Assembly: GCA_031287415.1 (NCBI GenBank)
Contig: JAITSY010000019.1
Location: 1-64,000, forward strand
Direction: 5' to 3'
Origin: Candidatus Methanorbis basalitermitum
GTDB taxonomy: Archaea > Halobacteriota > Methanomicrobia > Methanomicrobiales > Methanocorpusculaceae
DNA length: 64,000 nucleotides
The translations under genes were made by a program, and so were the position numbers. Every line of letters begins with the position of its first letter. Position 1 is the first letter of the stretch. The notes below the pieces were generated by a model, which was not told where the DNA came from, searched no databases, and worked only from the letters and a program-made list of their open reading frames with translations. Positions 50,672 through 59,716 of the stretch are shown piece by piece.

Positions 50672-51829
50672 TTATAACAGCTCCTCGCGCAGCCCGTAGA
50701 ACATATCCCCAGTGCCTTTCTCGGCAAGCTCTACGATCTTTTTGATATCTTGTTTGCACACGTCGCGACCACCGAGACCAAGGATGTAGTCATAGACTGG
50801 AATACAGGAGCCGTAACAGGCTTCCTTGACTTCAATGGCAACGGCACCCTTTGCACCAAGACTCACATTTTTGTCAAGGACGGCAATGGTGTTTACATGA
50901 GCAAGCGCTTTTGCGATGTCTGTGGACGGGAACGGGCGGAAACAGCGGATCTTTAGCAGACCGACCCTCTTGCCCTCCGCACGCATCTCATCAATTGCGT
51001 CCTTGGTTGTTCCACAGATGGAACCCATTGCAACGATGGCAACATCTGCATCCTCAAGTTTGTATCCCTCGACAAGTGCGGCATAGTCGCGGCCGAACAT
51101 CTCACCGAAGGCTTTACCATAGCGGCTGACAGCGTCTGCAGCCCGGTAAACAGCCAGGTCGTGTTCGTAGCGGAACTCCAGATAGTACTCGGGCGTTGCG
51201 TACATGCCGAACGAGATCGGATCCTTGACGTCAAGCCGCTGATACGGTGCAAAGGGACCAAGGAACTTGTCGACCTCGTCCGATGAGGGGATATCGACCG
51301 GCTCAAACACATGCGAGAGAATGAATCCGTCAAAGCAGACGAATGCCGGAAGCAGGATGTCGTGGTCCTCGCAAATTTTGTATGCGAGAATATGGAGGTC
51401 AACAGCTTCCTGATTGTCCTCTGCATAGAACTGCAGCCAGCCGGAGTCGCGCATCATGATGGAGTCCTGCTGATCGTTCCAGATAGATAACGGTGCGCCG
51501 ATTGCGCGGTTAGCGATACTCATCACAATCGGGAGCCGCATACCAGCTGCGTTAAAGACGACCTCCCCCATGAGGGCGAGGCCCTGTGAGGTGGTTGCGG
51601 AGTAAACTCGGCTTCCCGCAGCAGATGCACCGATGCAACAGGAGAGTGCGGAGAATTCCGAATCCACACAGATGTACTCGGCATCAAGCCTGCCGTCTGC
51701 AACGATTGAGGCGAGGCCTTCCACTATGTGAGTCTGTGGAGTGATTGGGTATGCGGAGATCACCTGTGGACGGCAGAGCCGGACGGTCTCTGCAACAGCA
51801 ATTGATCCCTCCATTATCTGAAGAGTCAT
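50672..51829 (-). CDS. porA: pyruvate:ferredoxin oxidoreductase alpha subunit
   Basis: VISAYPITPQTHIVE, ATTSQGLALMGEV. Confidence 0.94.
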   Translation of the reverse strand: MTLQIMEGSIAVAETVRLCRPQVISAYPITPQTHIVEGLASIVADGRLDAEYICVDSEFSALSCCIGASAAGSRVYSATTSQGLALMGEVVFNAAGMRLPIVMSIANRAIGAPLSIWNDQQDSIMMRDSGWLQFYAEDNQEAVDLHILAYKICEDHDILLPAFVCFDGFILSHVFEPVDIPSSDEVDKFLGPFAPYQRLDVKDPISFGMYATPEYYLEFRYEHDLAVYRAADAVSRYGKAFGEMFGRDYAALVEGYKLEDADVAIVAMGSICGTTKDAIDEMRAEGKRVGLLKIRCFRPFPSTDIAKALAHVNTIAVLDKNVSLGAKGAVAIEVKEACYGSCIPVYDYILGLGGRDVCKQDIKKIVELAEKGTGDMFYGLREELL

Positions 51830-52096
51830 TTATTTTTCCTCCTTGTGCATGGTTATTGCCTTAACTTTGTCTGGGCACTCTTCAGCACACATGCCGCAGC
51901 CCTTGCAAAAATCGAGATCAATCTCATAGCTTTTGTCGGGCAGCTGGCTGATGCAGCCTTCGGGGCAAATTAGCTGGCATGTTCCGCATTTGGTACACTT
52001 TGTCTTGTCGAGAGTCGGATAGAAAACCCGCCAGGATCCAGTTTTGTTGTTTTTTGACAGTCCGGGTCTCGCTGTGCACCCTATTCCAAGCGGCAT
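51830..52096 (-). CDS. porD: pyruvate:ferredoxin oxidoreductase delta subunit
   Basis: CTKCGTCQLICPEG...CKGCGMCAEECP. Confidence 0.94.
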   Translation of the reverse strand: MPLGIGCTARPGLSKNNKTGSWRVFYPTLDKTKCTKCGTCQLICPEGCISQLPDKSYEIDLDFCKGCGMCAEECPDKVKAITMHKEEK

Positions 52097-52641
52097 TATA
52101 CTGCTCCCTCCGCCACCATACTGTATGCCCTTTTTGCTGCGGCGAAGTTTGTCTCAGCAAGCTTTCCGGGGAATCGCTCCTCAATTGCACCTTTGAGGGC
52201 TTCAAGCGTGATTTCCTCACTGGCCGCAGCGAATGCCCCCATCAGCGCAGTATTGGTGATAGGAAGTCCAATCTCTTCAAGGGCTATCTGCGTTGCATCG
52301 ATGACAATCAGTTTGGCGCCTGCGGGCAGATCGTAATTTTTCTTCCTTTCTGTGTTGATGATTGCAATTCCTTCACCGGACATTCCAGAAAATACGTTGA
52401 CGCTGTGAATGAGGGTACTATCCTGTACAATAATATAATCTGGCTCGTAGATCTGGCTTCTCAGCCGGATTTTTTCGTTGCTGAACCGCACAAATGCCTG
52501 AACGGGTGCCCCGCGGCGCTCAACACCAAATGCTGGAAACGCTTGGGCGTATGATCCACCTGCGAAGGCTGCGGTTGCAATGAGTTCTGCAGCGGTGACG
52601 GACCCTTGTCCACCTCTTCCATGAATGCGTAACTCCTTCAT
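52096..52641 (-). CDS. porC: pyruvate:ferredoxin oxidoreductase gamma subunit
   Basis: ELRIHGRGGQGSVTAAELIATAAF. Confidence 0.94.
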   Translation of the reverse strand: MKELRIHGRGGQGSVTAAELIATAAFAGGSYAQAFPAFGVERRGAPVQAFVRFSNEKIRLRSQIYEPDYIIVQDSTLIHSVNVFSGMSGEGIAIINTERKKNYDLPAGAKLIVIDATQIALEEIGLPITNTALMGAFAAASEEITLEALKGAIEERFPGKLAETNFAAAKRAYSMVAEGAV

Positions 52642-52781
52642 GTAAATTCCTCCCTTTGAGGTATCTTTCTCATTTCATCCATATAAATATATTTGTTGGT
52701 ACTTATTGAGATTTTATCAGCAATGTTCGTTTATTTTTAAAACAAATCGTCTATGGTTGGCATTTTTGAAAATAGGGATTT

Positions 52782-53723
52782 TTATTTCTGCATATTCATT
52801 TTTTCGTTGAAATTGTGTTCGACAATGCCCGAACTGCACACTATTGGTATCGAGGAAACGGGGATGCCAAGAATCTGTTTTGCTCCGTTAAAGACGTCTT
52901 TGGCAATTTGAGCAAGTCCATCGGATGCTGCCCACTCATCATAGACGATCACTGGCTTTTGCAGAAGCGCGGAGATCTCCTCAGCCAACACCGGTGCAAG
53001 ATTTCCAGCAAGCGCCACGGATGCAGTGGGGGCCAGAAGTGTGAGCGAGGCGCATTCCATTGCAGCCCACATGGCAACGGTCGAGTACTGATATTTTTCT
53101 TCCATGTGGTAGATCACGCCTGCGGCTGCGAACGCTTGATTTGCAGTGAGGTCTCCTGCATCAATTTTTCTGATGGCCTCCACGTCAAGAGCGCCGTGGC
53201 AAGTTCCGGGGGCAAACACGCAGGCATCGAATGCACCGATGATTTTGCTGCCTGCAACGAGCAGGGAAACCGTGTTCGAGCTGATGTCAGAGACAATGAA
53301 GGTGTCACCAAGAATTTGGCCCGCTAGATAGGCTATGCCAAGCTTTTCCGGACTTGCTTGATGGGAGTAGATCTTGAATCGCGGATCGGTGTCTGAGTCA
53401 CGGTGAATGCCGGGGATAGCGACTGCCGGAATACCTGACTCCTTCACCACATCAAATACCCGGGTTCCGCCACCGATGTGCTCGCCAGCACCGGCATGGG
53501 TAATGATGCCGCGGTTTTTAAGCTGGCTGACCGGCGTTATTTCAGTGAAGTTGTCGCCCATTGAGTAGCATAGAGCGATGCCTTCGATCTCGTCAATCGG
53601 ACAGAGTTGGTTCAGGTCCTCAATAACAAACCCCTTTGCGGCCTCACGGGATAACTTGAACTGTCTTCCGGTACCGGCAGAAAAACGCAGGGCGGTTGTT
53701 CCGTGATCAATCCCGATATACAT
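52782..53723 (-). CDS. methanogenesis marker protein 12-like (ASKHA fold)
   Basis: MYIGIDHGTTALRFS; matches remembered MMP12 sequence pattern. Confidence 0.8.
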   Translation of the reverse strand: MYIGIDHGTTALRFSAGTGRQFKLSREAAKGFVIEDLNQLCPIDEIEGIALCYSMGDNFTEITPVSQLKNRGIITHAGAGEHIGGGTRVFDVVKESGIPAVAIPGIHRDSDTDPRFKIYSHQASPEKLGIAYLAGQILGDTFIVSDISSNTVSLLVAGSKIIGAFDACVFAPGTCHGALDVEAIRKIDAGDLTANQAFAAAGVIYHMEEKYQYSTVAMWAAMECASLTLLAPTASVALAGNLAPVLAEEISALLQKPVIVYDEWAASDGLAQIAKDVFNGAKQILGIPVSSIPIVCSSGIVEHNFNEKMNMQK

Positions 53724-53965
53724 GGAGAATTGTATTTGCAGGAAACCATGATTAATAGTTGGTCTGCTATCTATGGAGCGAGGGGCTGGCCGCAGCTGAC
53801 AAACAAAGGGAACCCGTACCGCGGCGAATTTTTATCAGGACCTCCTTTACAGGTTTGATGTGGCGCCACAAGCGGCGCTTCTATCCCTGGGGAACGTCCC
53901 GGCAAAAAGGATGGTTCACAGATTTTCGTTCTCGGGGTTCCGTGCGGGACAGCGTCCCAAAAAAA

Positions 53966-54424
53966 TTAGAGGAGGGTTGCCTTCTTAATGACAACCTCTT
54001 TCAGCGGCTTGTCGGAGGAGTCGGTCTTCACCTTGCCGACTGCATCAGCCACTTCCATCCCCTCAACAACTCTGCCGAAGGCCGGGTGGGCCTTGTCTAG
54101 GTAGTTGTTGTTGACGAGGTTGATAAAGAACTGGCTGCCGCCAGTGTTTGGGCCTGCATTCGCCATCGAGATGGCGCCGCGGTTGTTTTTGTTGCCTGGC
54201 GCAAATTCATCTTTGATGGTGTAGCCAGGTCCGCTGCGACCAGTACCGGTCGGGTCGCCACCCTGAATCATGAATCCATCGATCACGCGATGGAAGATGA
54301 CGCCATCATAAAATCCCTTTTTGGCAAGATCGGCAAAGTTTCCAGCAGTGATTGGCATATCCTCGCGGAGTTCTATCACAATGTTGCCCATTGTTGTTTC
54401 CAGTTTCACTAACTGTGCTGTCAT
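53966..54424 (-). CDS. peptidyl-prolyl cis-trans isomerase (cyclophilin type)
   Basis: GVIFHRVIDGFMIQGGDPTGTGRSGPG, NTGGSQFFINL. Confidence 0.95.
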   Translation of the reverse strand: MTAQLVKLETTMGNIVIELREDMPITAGNFADLAKKGFYDGVIFHRVIDGFMIQGGDPTGTGRSGPGYTIKDEFAPGNKNNRGAISMANAGPNTGGSQFFINLVNNNYLDKAHPAFGRVVEGMEVADAVGKVKTDSSDKPLKEVVIKKATLL

Positions 54425-54489
54425 ATGAATAAACGTTGTGATGATATTGGCAATAAACATGAATGCCAGTTCCCCTGCACTGGTTTACA

Positions 54490-54554
54490 AGTTGTATGGC
54501 AGCGGAACCCGCTGCCATGCAATGCACGGCACACACCTATCAGAGGCGTGCAGC
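54490..54554 (+). repeat. Family C REP-like repeat
   Basis: gttgtatggcagcggaacccgctgccatgcaatgcacggcacacacctatcagaggcgtgcagc. Confidence 0.7.
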
Positions 54555-54589
54555 AACTCCCAAGTGGGAAGCGTTAACAACCCAGCGAA

Positions 54590-54745
54590 GAGGCGAAGTC
54601 GCACGGTACGACTTGCAATTCGTGTAGTGCTTCCGTGTTCCGCGAGTTGCACAGCTCCTGCTGTCTCGACACGCGGCGTGTGGTCGTTGCTCCGCCTACC
54701 TGCAACAGGCAGGTGAGGGTCCGTTGCCTTACTAGTTTTAGAGAG
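54590..54745 (+). repeat. Family D long GC-rich repeat
   Basis: gtgcttccgtgttccgcgagttgcacagctcctgctgtctcgacacgcggcgtgtggtcgttgctccgcctacctgcaacaggcaggtgagggtccgttgcctt. Confidence 0.65.
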
Positions 54746-54892
54746 TTCCTGCCAGATGACTTTGTCTCTCTCCAGATTCAAATTTCGAATCTGATCTTCC
54801 TGTGGTTGCACCCTGCACCCATTTTAAAAATACATTTATTATCTTCCCTCTCTAACCTTTAGATGATTCTCACAAAGGAAGAGTGAACCAGT

Positions 54893-55465
54893 ATGGCAGG
54901 ACAAAAGGTCATCATCACCGGTGTCCCCGGTGCCGGCAAAACCACGGTAATTAACGCCTCCATGGAAAAAATCGCTGCGGAAAGGATTCCATACCAATAC
55001 ATCAACTTCGGCAGTTTTATGTTCGAAGTTGCAGTTGCAGATGGTCTCATTCAGGACCGCGACCAGATGAGAAAGCTTGATCGCACCGCCCAGAAACATC
55101 TGCAAAAGCTCATCGCAGAAAAACTCGCTGCAATCGATGGAAACATCATCATCGATACCCACGCCTCCGTCAAAACACCGAGCGGCTATCTTGCAGGCCT
55201 GCCTGCATGGGTCATTACCACAATCATGCCCGATGTTATCATTCTCGTTGAGACAGACAACGATCAGATCCTCGTCCGCAGACTCTCCGATGAGTCCCGT
55301 GTCCGCGATGTGGAAGGTGCAAAAGCCATTGCGGAACACCAAGAAATGAACCGCGCATTTGCTGCATCCTGTGCGATGCTCACCGGCTGTACCATCAAAA
55401 TTATTGTCAACGCTGACTCCCTCCTTGACAAAGCCGTCGAGGAGCTTACTGCAACCCTGAGGTAA
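54893..55465 (+). CDS. adkA: archaeal adenylate kinase
   Basis: VIITGVPGAGKTTVINASM; followed by DUF106 and cmk. Confidence 0.92.
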   Translation: MAGQKVIITGVPGAGKTTVINASMEKIAAERIPYQYINFGSFMFEVAVADGLIQDRDQMRKLDRTAQKHLQKLIAEKLAAIDGNIIIDTHASVKTPSGYLAGLPAWVITTIMPDVIILVETDNDQILVRRLSDESRVRDVEGAKAIAEHQEMNRAFAASCAMLTGCTIKIIVNADSLLDKAVEELTATLR

Positions 55466-55471
55466 CCTCCC

Positions 55472-56098
55472 ATGGAAATCGGTAAAAAGTACGGAATGTA
55501 CATCGCCCTCGCCGTCGTGTTCGGCATGATACCCCTCTATGGATGGCAAGAAGCTCGTGCTGTAATCTCTGGCATCGTAAACATCGTTATCGGTCCGTTC
55601 GCTGCCCTTGGTCTGCCGTTCTTTGCCCTCGTCTTGATTCTTGCAACCCTCACAGGTCTGTACTCCTCTCTCATCCAAAAGTACACTATTGACTACGAGA
55701 AAATGCGAGAAAATCAGGTAAAGTTCAAGGATTTCAGCGCCAAGTTCCGGGAAGCCCAGCTCTCTGGTGATGAAAAAGCCATAAAAAAGATGCAGGTACG
55801 CCAGCAGGCAATGATGGCAGACCAGATGGAGATGGGTCAGCAACAGTTCAAACCCATGGCTTACATCCTTGTTCTGACCGTCCCCATCTTTTTTTGGCTG
55901 ATTGAGCACATTCCCAAAGATCCGGTCACTATAGCAACTGCAGATCTCAGCAACGCCATAATCATTCCATTTGCAGGTCTCTCCAGTTATTCTAACGTTT
56001 TTTTCGGATTTTTCCCTCTCTGGATTCTCTGGTACATGCTTTGTTCCCTTACTGTCAGTCAGGTGATCAGAAAAACCCTCAACATTGGAGGCCTGTAA
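55472..56098 (+). CDS. EMC3/TMCO1 (DUF106) family membrane protein
   Basis: TM segments plus coiled-coil KFKDFSAKFREAQLSGDEKAIKKMQVRQQAMM; position between adkA and cmk. Confidence 0.9.
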   Translation: MEIGKKYGMYIALAVVFGMIPLYGWQEARAVISGIVNIVIGPFAALGLPFFALVLILATLTGLYSSLIQKYTIDYEKMRENQVKFKDFSAKFREAQLSGDEKAIKKMQVRQQAMMADQMEMGQQQFKPMAYILVLTVPIFFWLIEHIPKDPVTIATADLSNAIIIPFAGLSSYSNVFFGFFPLWILWYMLCSLTVSQVIRKTLNIGGL

Positions 56099-56101
56099 GC
56101 G

Positions 56102-56644
56102 ATGCGTATCACGATCAGCGGATCTCCTGGTTCGGGCACCACTTCACTCGGGAAAATCCTCGCTGAGAGACATAATTTCCGTTATCTCTCTGCAGGTGAG
56201 GTTTTCCGCAGCCTTGCTAAAGAACAGGGAATGGATCTTGCTGCTTTTGGCAAATTTGCTGAGGAAAATCCAAAGATCGATGTTCAGATCGACGCCGGGC
56301 AGAAGGAGATTGGCGAGGCAGATGACAATATTGTTCTGGAAGGGCGTCTTGCCGGCTGGATGGTCGAAAACGCTGATCTGAAAATATTGCTCTATGCATC
56401 TCCCGACTGCCGGTCCGAACGCATTGCGGAACGGGAGAACCTCACACCCGAAGAAGCCTATTCTGCAACCGTTAAACGCGAAGCATGTGAAGCAGCACGA
56501 TACATGGAATACTATGAGATCGACATCGCAGACCCTTCCCCCTATGATCTCATCATCAACTCTGAGACCTTCAATCAGGAAGAGGTCATTACCATTACGG
56601 AATCTGCCATGGCAATTGTCTCCACAAAACAAAAAGAACAGTAA
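56102..56644 (+). CDS. cmk: cytidylate kinase
   Basis: MRITISGSPGSGTTSLGKILAERHNFRYLSAGEVFR. Confidence 0.93.
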   Translation: MRITISGSPGSGTTSLGKILAERHNFRYLSAGEVFRSLAKEQGMDLAAFGKFAEENPKIDVQIDAGQKEIGEADDNIVLEGRLAGWMVENADLKILLYASPDCRSERIAERENLTPEEAYSATVKREACEAARYMEYYEIDIADPSPYDLIINSETFNQEEVITITESAMAIVSTKQKEQ

Positions 56645-56653
56645 ATATTATAC

Positions 56654-56695
56654 CGGACTTACCAATTTTGATAGTAATATATATAATATCGGATT
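56654..56695 (+). repeat. Family A left-end fragment next to IS1595-type remnant
   Basis: ggacttaccaattttgatagtaatatatataatatcgg resembles the left part of copy 8. Confidence 0.5.
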
Positions 56696-56741
56696 GACAC
56701 CTTAAAACGCTAATAATAGATACATTTGAAGTTCAATATTA

Positions 56742-57580
56742 ATGGAGAATATTATACAAAGAATTTGAGGCAATGTTTCCCACGGATGAAGATGCAATTA
56801 ACCACTTCATCGATATCCCATACCCGGATGGCATTGTATGCCCACATTGCAGTGCAACGAAGAAGGTGTACCGCAGGAAAGGTAAACCCCAAAGATCTTC
56901 GTATGCATGAATTGCAAAAATACGTTTTTGGTGTTTAAAGGCACCATTTGAAGACTCGCAAACATCAATGAAAATGTGGTTTTACGCTATTAATGCGATG
57001 TTGAACGGAAAGAAGAGGATTTCCAACAGGCAGTTACAAAGAGAGACCGATGTCAGATATAAATGTTCTTGGAGAATGCTAAATCGAATCCGTACGGCTA
57101 TGGGGAATGAACAAAAGAGAGAGATGTTTGAGGCTATCGTAGAGGTAGATGAAACATATGTGGGTGGAAAACCATCCATAGACAAAGATAAGAAAAGAAA
57201 GCGAGGAAGAGGGACGATGAAAATTCCCGTAGTTGGTGTAAAGGAGCGTTCTTCGGGGCGTATGCGCGCTGTGGTAGCTAAGAAAGACAGTCAGAATAAA
57301 ACGTTGACCGGTCGACAACTGATTGGGATAATTCGGCAGGCGTGCAAAGCAAAGACTACGGTTATCGCTGACGAGTTTCCAGGATATAGAATTCTTGATA
57401 AACATAAGGAGTGTGCCCATCTGTAGGTGAATCACTCATTAGGGCAGTACAGCGATCACAAGAAAACACACACCAATGGTATAGAATCTGTATGGGCACT
57501 AATAAAAAAGGCGTTTATGGAGTGTATCACTACATTTCAGTGAAGTATATGAAGAAGTATATTGAGGAGTTCTGCTTTTG
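56742..57580 (+). pseudogene. IS1595-family (ISXO2-like) transposase, multiply disrupted
   Basis: LYKEFEAMFPTDEDAINHFIDIPYPDGIVCPHCSATKKVYRRKGKPQRSS, frameshift, then MKMWFYAINAMLNGKK...ADEFPGYRILDKHKECAHL*, stop, then VNHSLGQYSDHKKTHTNGIESVWALIKKAF. Confidence 0.88.
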
Positions 57581-58109
57581 ACTAATAATAGGGAAAACGG
57601 GGGTGTATTTGATACGCTGTTAAGACAATGTATCCTGACTCAGATATCATCTGCATTTTAGATGTTAAAGAATAGCGATTGGAATAATTTTAAAAACAAA
57701 TCATCTCATTCATTTATAACTCTTCCAAATGCATGCAATGCAATATTATATATGATGTTATTTTAATTGTGACACGATTAAATTCCTTGATTGGTTTGAA
57801 TAATTTAAAAAGGCTAAATTCTAGCTTATTTCACTAATACTGATATCACTATATCATCACACGGAAACGCACGCGGTGTTTCCGTGTGATAAATTGTGTG
57901 TTCTTATTTCACTCAGTATTTAGAATGCAGTTCTCAGGATACATTTACCAATGAACTTAAACTCACGGAGCAACTCGCGTTCATCGTGATGATAGTCCAT
58001 TGTGTGTTCAATCGTGCGCTTGCTTAATCCCGCATGGGGATCATCAGTCTTTGCTGCGTTCACCCATGCAATACTGTCTGCGCAGTCAAGCTGCGCTGCC
58101 GCTTCTGGT

Positions 58110-59621
58110 TCAGGGGTTGCGGCTCCAGCGAACTCTCTCCGGATGCGTGTACGCCGTGAACCGTGGTTGCCGAGCAAAACATATCAACGTCACTCCGCAG
58201 TTTTTAGCAATTTCAATACCCGCAGTTGTCGCCGCCGCCCGCGAGACGACGATAGGAACACCCGCATTCGCCGCCTTGGTCACCATACCTGCGGGCTGCC
58301 TGCCAGTACTGCCAATAATACACTCTTCTGGCAAAAAACCGTTCAGAATCATATAGCCGACGGCCTTGTCCACTGCATTATGCCTGCCGATATCGGACGC
58401 GAGGAACACCACCTTGTGATTGTGGAACAGTACTGCACAATGCAGCCCGCCGGTAGCATCCCACACCTCGGCGTTGATAGCCTCACGAATGACGAAGACC
58501 TCCTCGGGCGTGATGCTACCTTTCGCTGCCGCCCGGCCCTGCGGTGCAAACGGGGCGAACCCCCCGGCAGACTCCATACCACCGGCCGCACAGACTGTGC
58601 AGCTCGCCTCTACGAAAACCGAAGACCCGTCAGCCGTCACGGATGTAAGATCGGCTGCATTACGGACAAGACCAGCCCCCACAAAAAATCCTGCGGCAAA
58701 CTCCCGGAGATGTTCGCGGCTCGCCACCGTTTTGATAAACTCACTGCCGTTCAGATACAAAGTTACCAGATCCTCGGCAACCGCCGCGTCCTCAACCGCC
58801 GCCACTTTTCCATCGCAATAACGGAGCCCTCGCAGAGGAGCTGCAAGTACGCCGCAGTTCTGGGCAGGTTCCGGCTCCCCGACCACATGGTTCAGACCGA
58901 TGATATGTTCGGGATGGGTGTACACCGTGAACCCTCTCTCGCCGGCAAACCCGATCAGCGTAACACCCGCGGCCTCTGCCAGTCCAGCTCCCTTCTTGGT
59001 CACTGCTGCCCGGGCGACAATGATCGGAACACCCGCGTTTACCACTTTTGTCACCATCCCTGCCGGCTGCCGACCGGTACTGCCTATCATACATTCCTCA
59101 GGAGGAACGTGATGGAGCATCATGTATCCGATCACTTTGTCAACCGCGTTGTGCCTGCCAATGTCGCTTGCCGTAGCAATACATCGGTGATTGTGCCATA
59201 GTGCCGCACAATGCAGCCCGCCGGTTTTCTCCCAGACCTCTGCGTTCAGGGCTTTGCGGAGGGCAAAGATCTCCTCCGGTGAAACCGCGGTGCCTTCCGC
59301 AGCGATCTGCCGACCAGCCTTTGCCGGAGCAAATCCCGAGGGGGCAATCTCACTCTTGAGAACAGCATCCACAAAAACATCCGTATTTTCAACACGCACC
59401 GAAAGATTTTTCTCCGCAATTCCTGCCGCAATAAAAAATCCAGTTCCAAGTTCGGTGAGCATGTCACAGTTTGTAATGATTTTGAGATACTCCTTACCGT
59501 TGAGGTGCAGCGTGACAATATCCTCACGAACCACCGCATCATCTATCTCAACAATGTCTCCATCCTGATACCGGTAGCCATGGCAGAATGTAATAAGGTT
59601 CTCGTTCATTTCCGTCCCCAC
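58110..59621 (-). CDS. fdhD: tandem-fused FdhD (formate dehydrogenase accessory sulfurtransferase), two FdhD domains
   Basis: Each half carries LNAEVW..TGGLHCAAL..., SDIGRHNAVDKVIGYM, GSTGRQPAGMVTK. Confidence 0.9.
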   Translation of the reverse strand: MGTEMNENLITFCHGYRYQDGDIVEIDDAVVREDIVTLHLNGKEYLKIITNCDMLTELGTGFFIAAGIAEKNLSVRVENTDVFVDAVLKSEIAPSGFAPAKAGRQIAAEGTAVSPEEIFALRKALNAEVWEKTGGLHCAALWHNHRCIATASDIGRHNAVDKVIGYMMLHHVPPEECMIGSTGRQPAGMVTKVVNAGVPIIVARAAVTKKGAGLAEAAGVTLIGFAGERGFTVYTHPEHIIGLNHVVGEPEPAQNCGVLAAPLRGLRYCDGKVAAVEDAAVAEDLVTLYLNGSEFIKTVASREHLREFAAGFFVGAGLVRNAADLTSVTADGSSVFVEASCTVCAAGGMESAGGFAPFAPQGRAAAKGSITPEEVFVIREAINAEVWDATGGLHCAVLFHNHKVVFLASDIGRHNAVDKAVGYMILNGFLPEECIIGSTGRQPAGMVTKAANAGVPIVVSRAAATTAGIEIAKNCGVTLICFARQPRFTAYTHPERVRWSRNP

Positions 59622-59716
59622 ATATCACAGTGTGAATGTTTATCTGTTCACATAGATAACATATAATACTATGTGAATGCTGTTAGCGAAAGCCTCAATA
59701 GCGTTCCCGCACGAGT

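Noticed and set aside
57920-58177. 85-aa minus-strand ORF overlapping the fdhD 3' end as a gene
   Set aside because: Most of the N-terminal half overlaps fdhD in another frame; no motif support, though the C-terminal part is moderately protein-like.
58002-59201. 399-aa + strand ORF opposite the fdhD fusion
   Set aside because: Internal repetition simply mirrors the tandem FdhD duplication on the coding strand.
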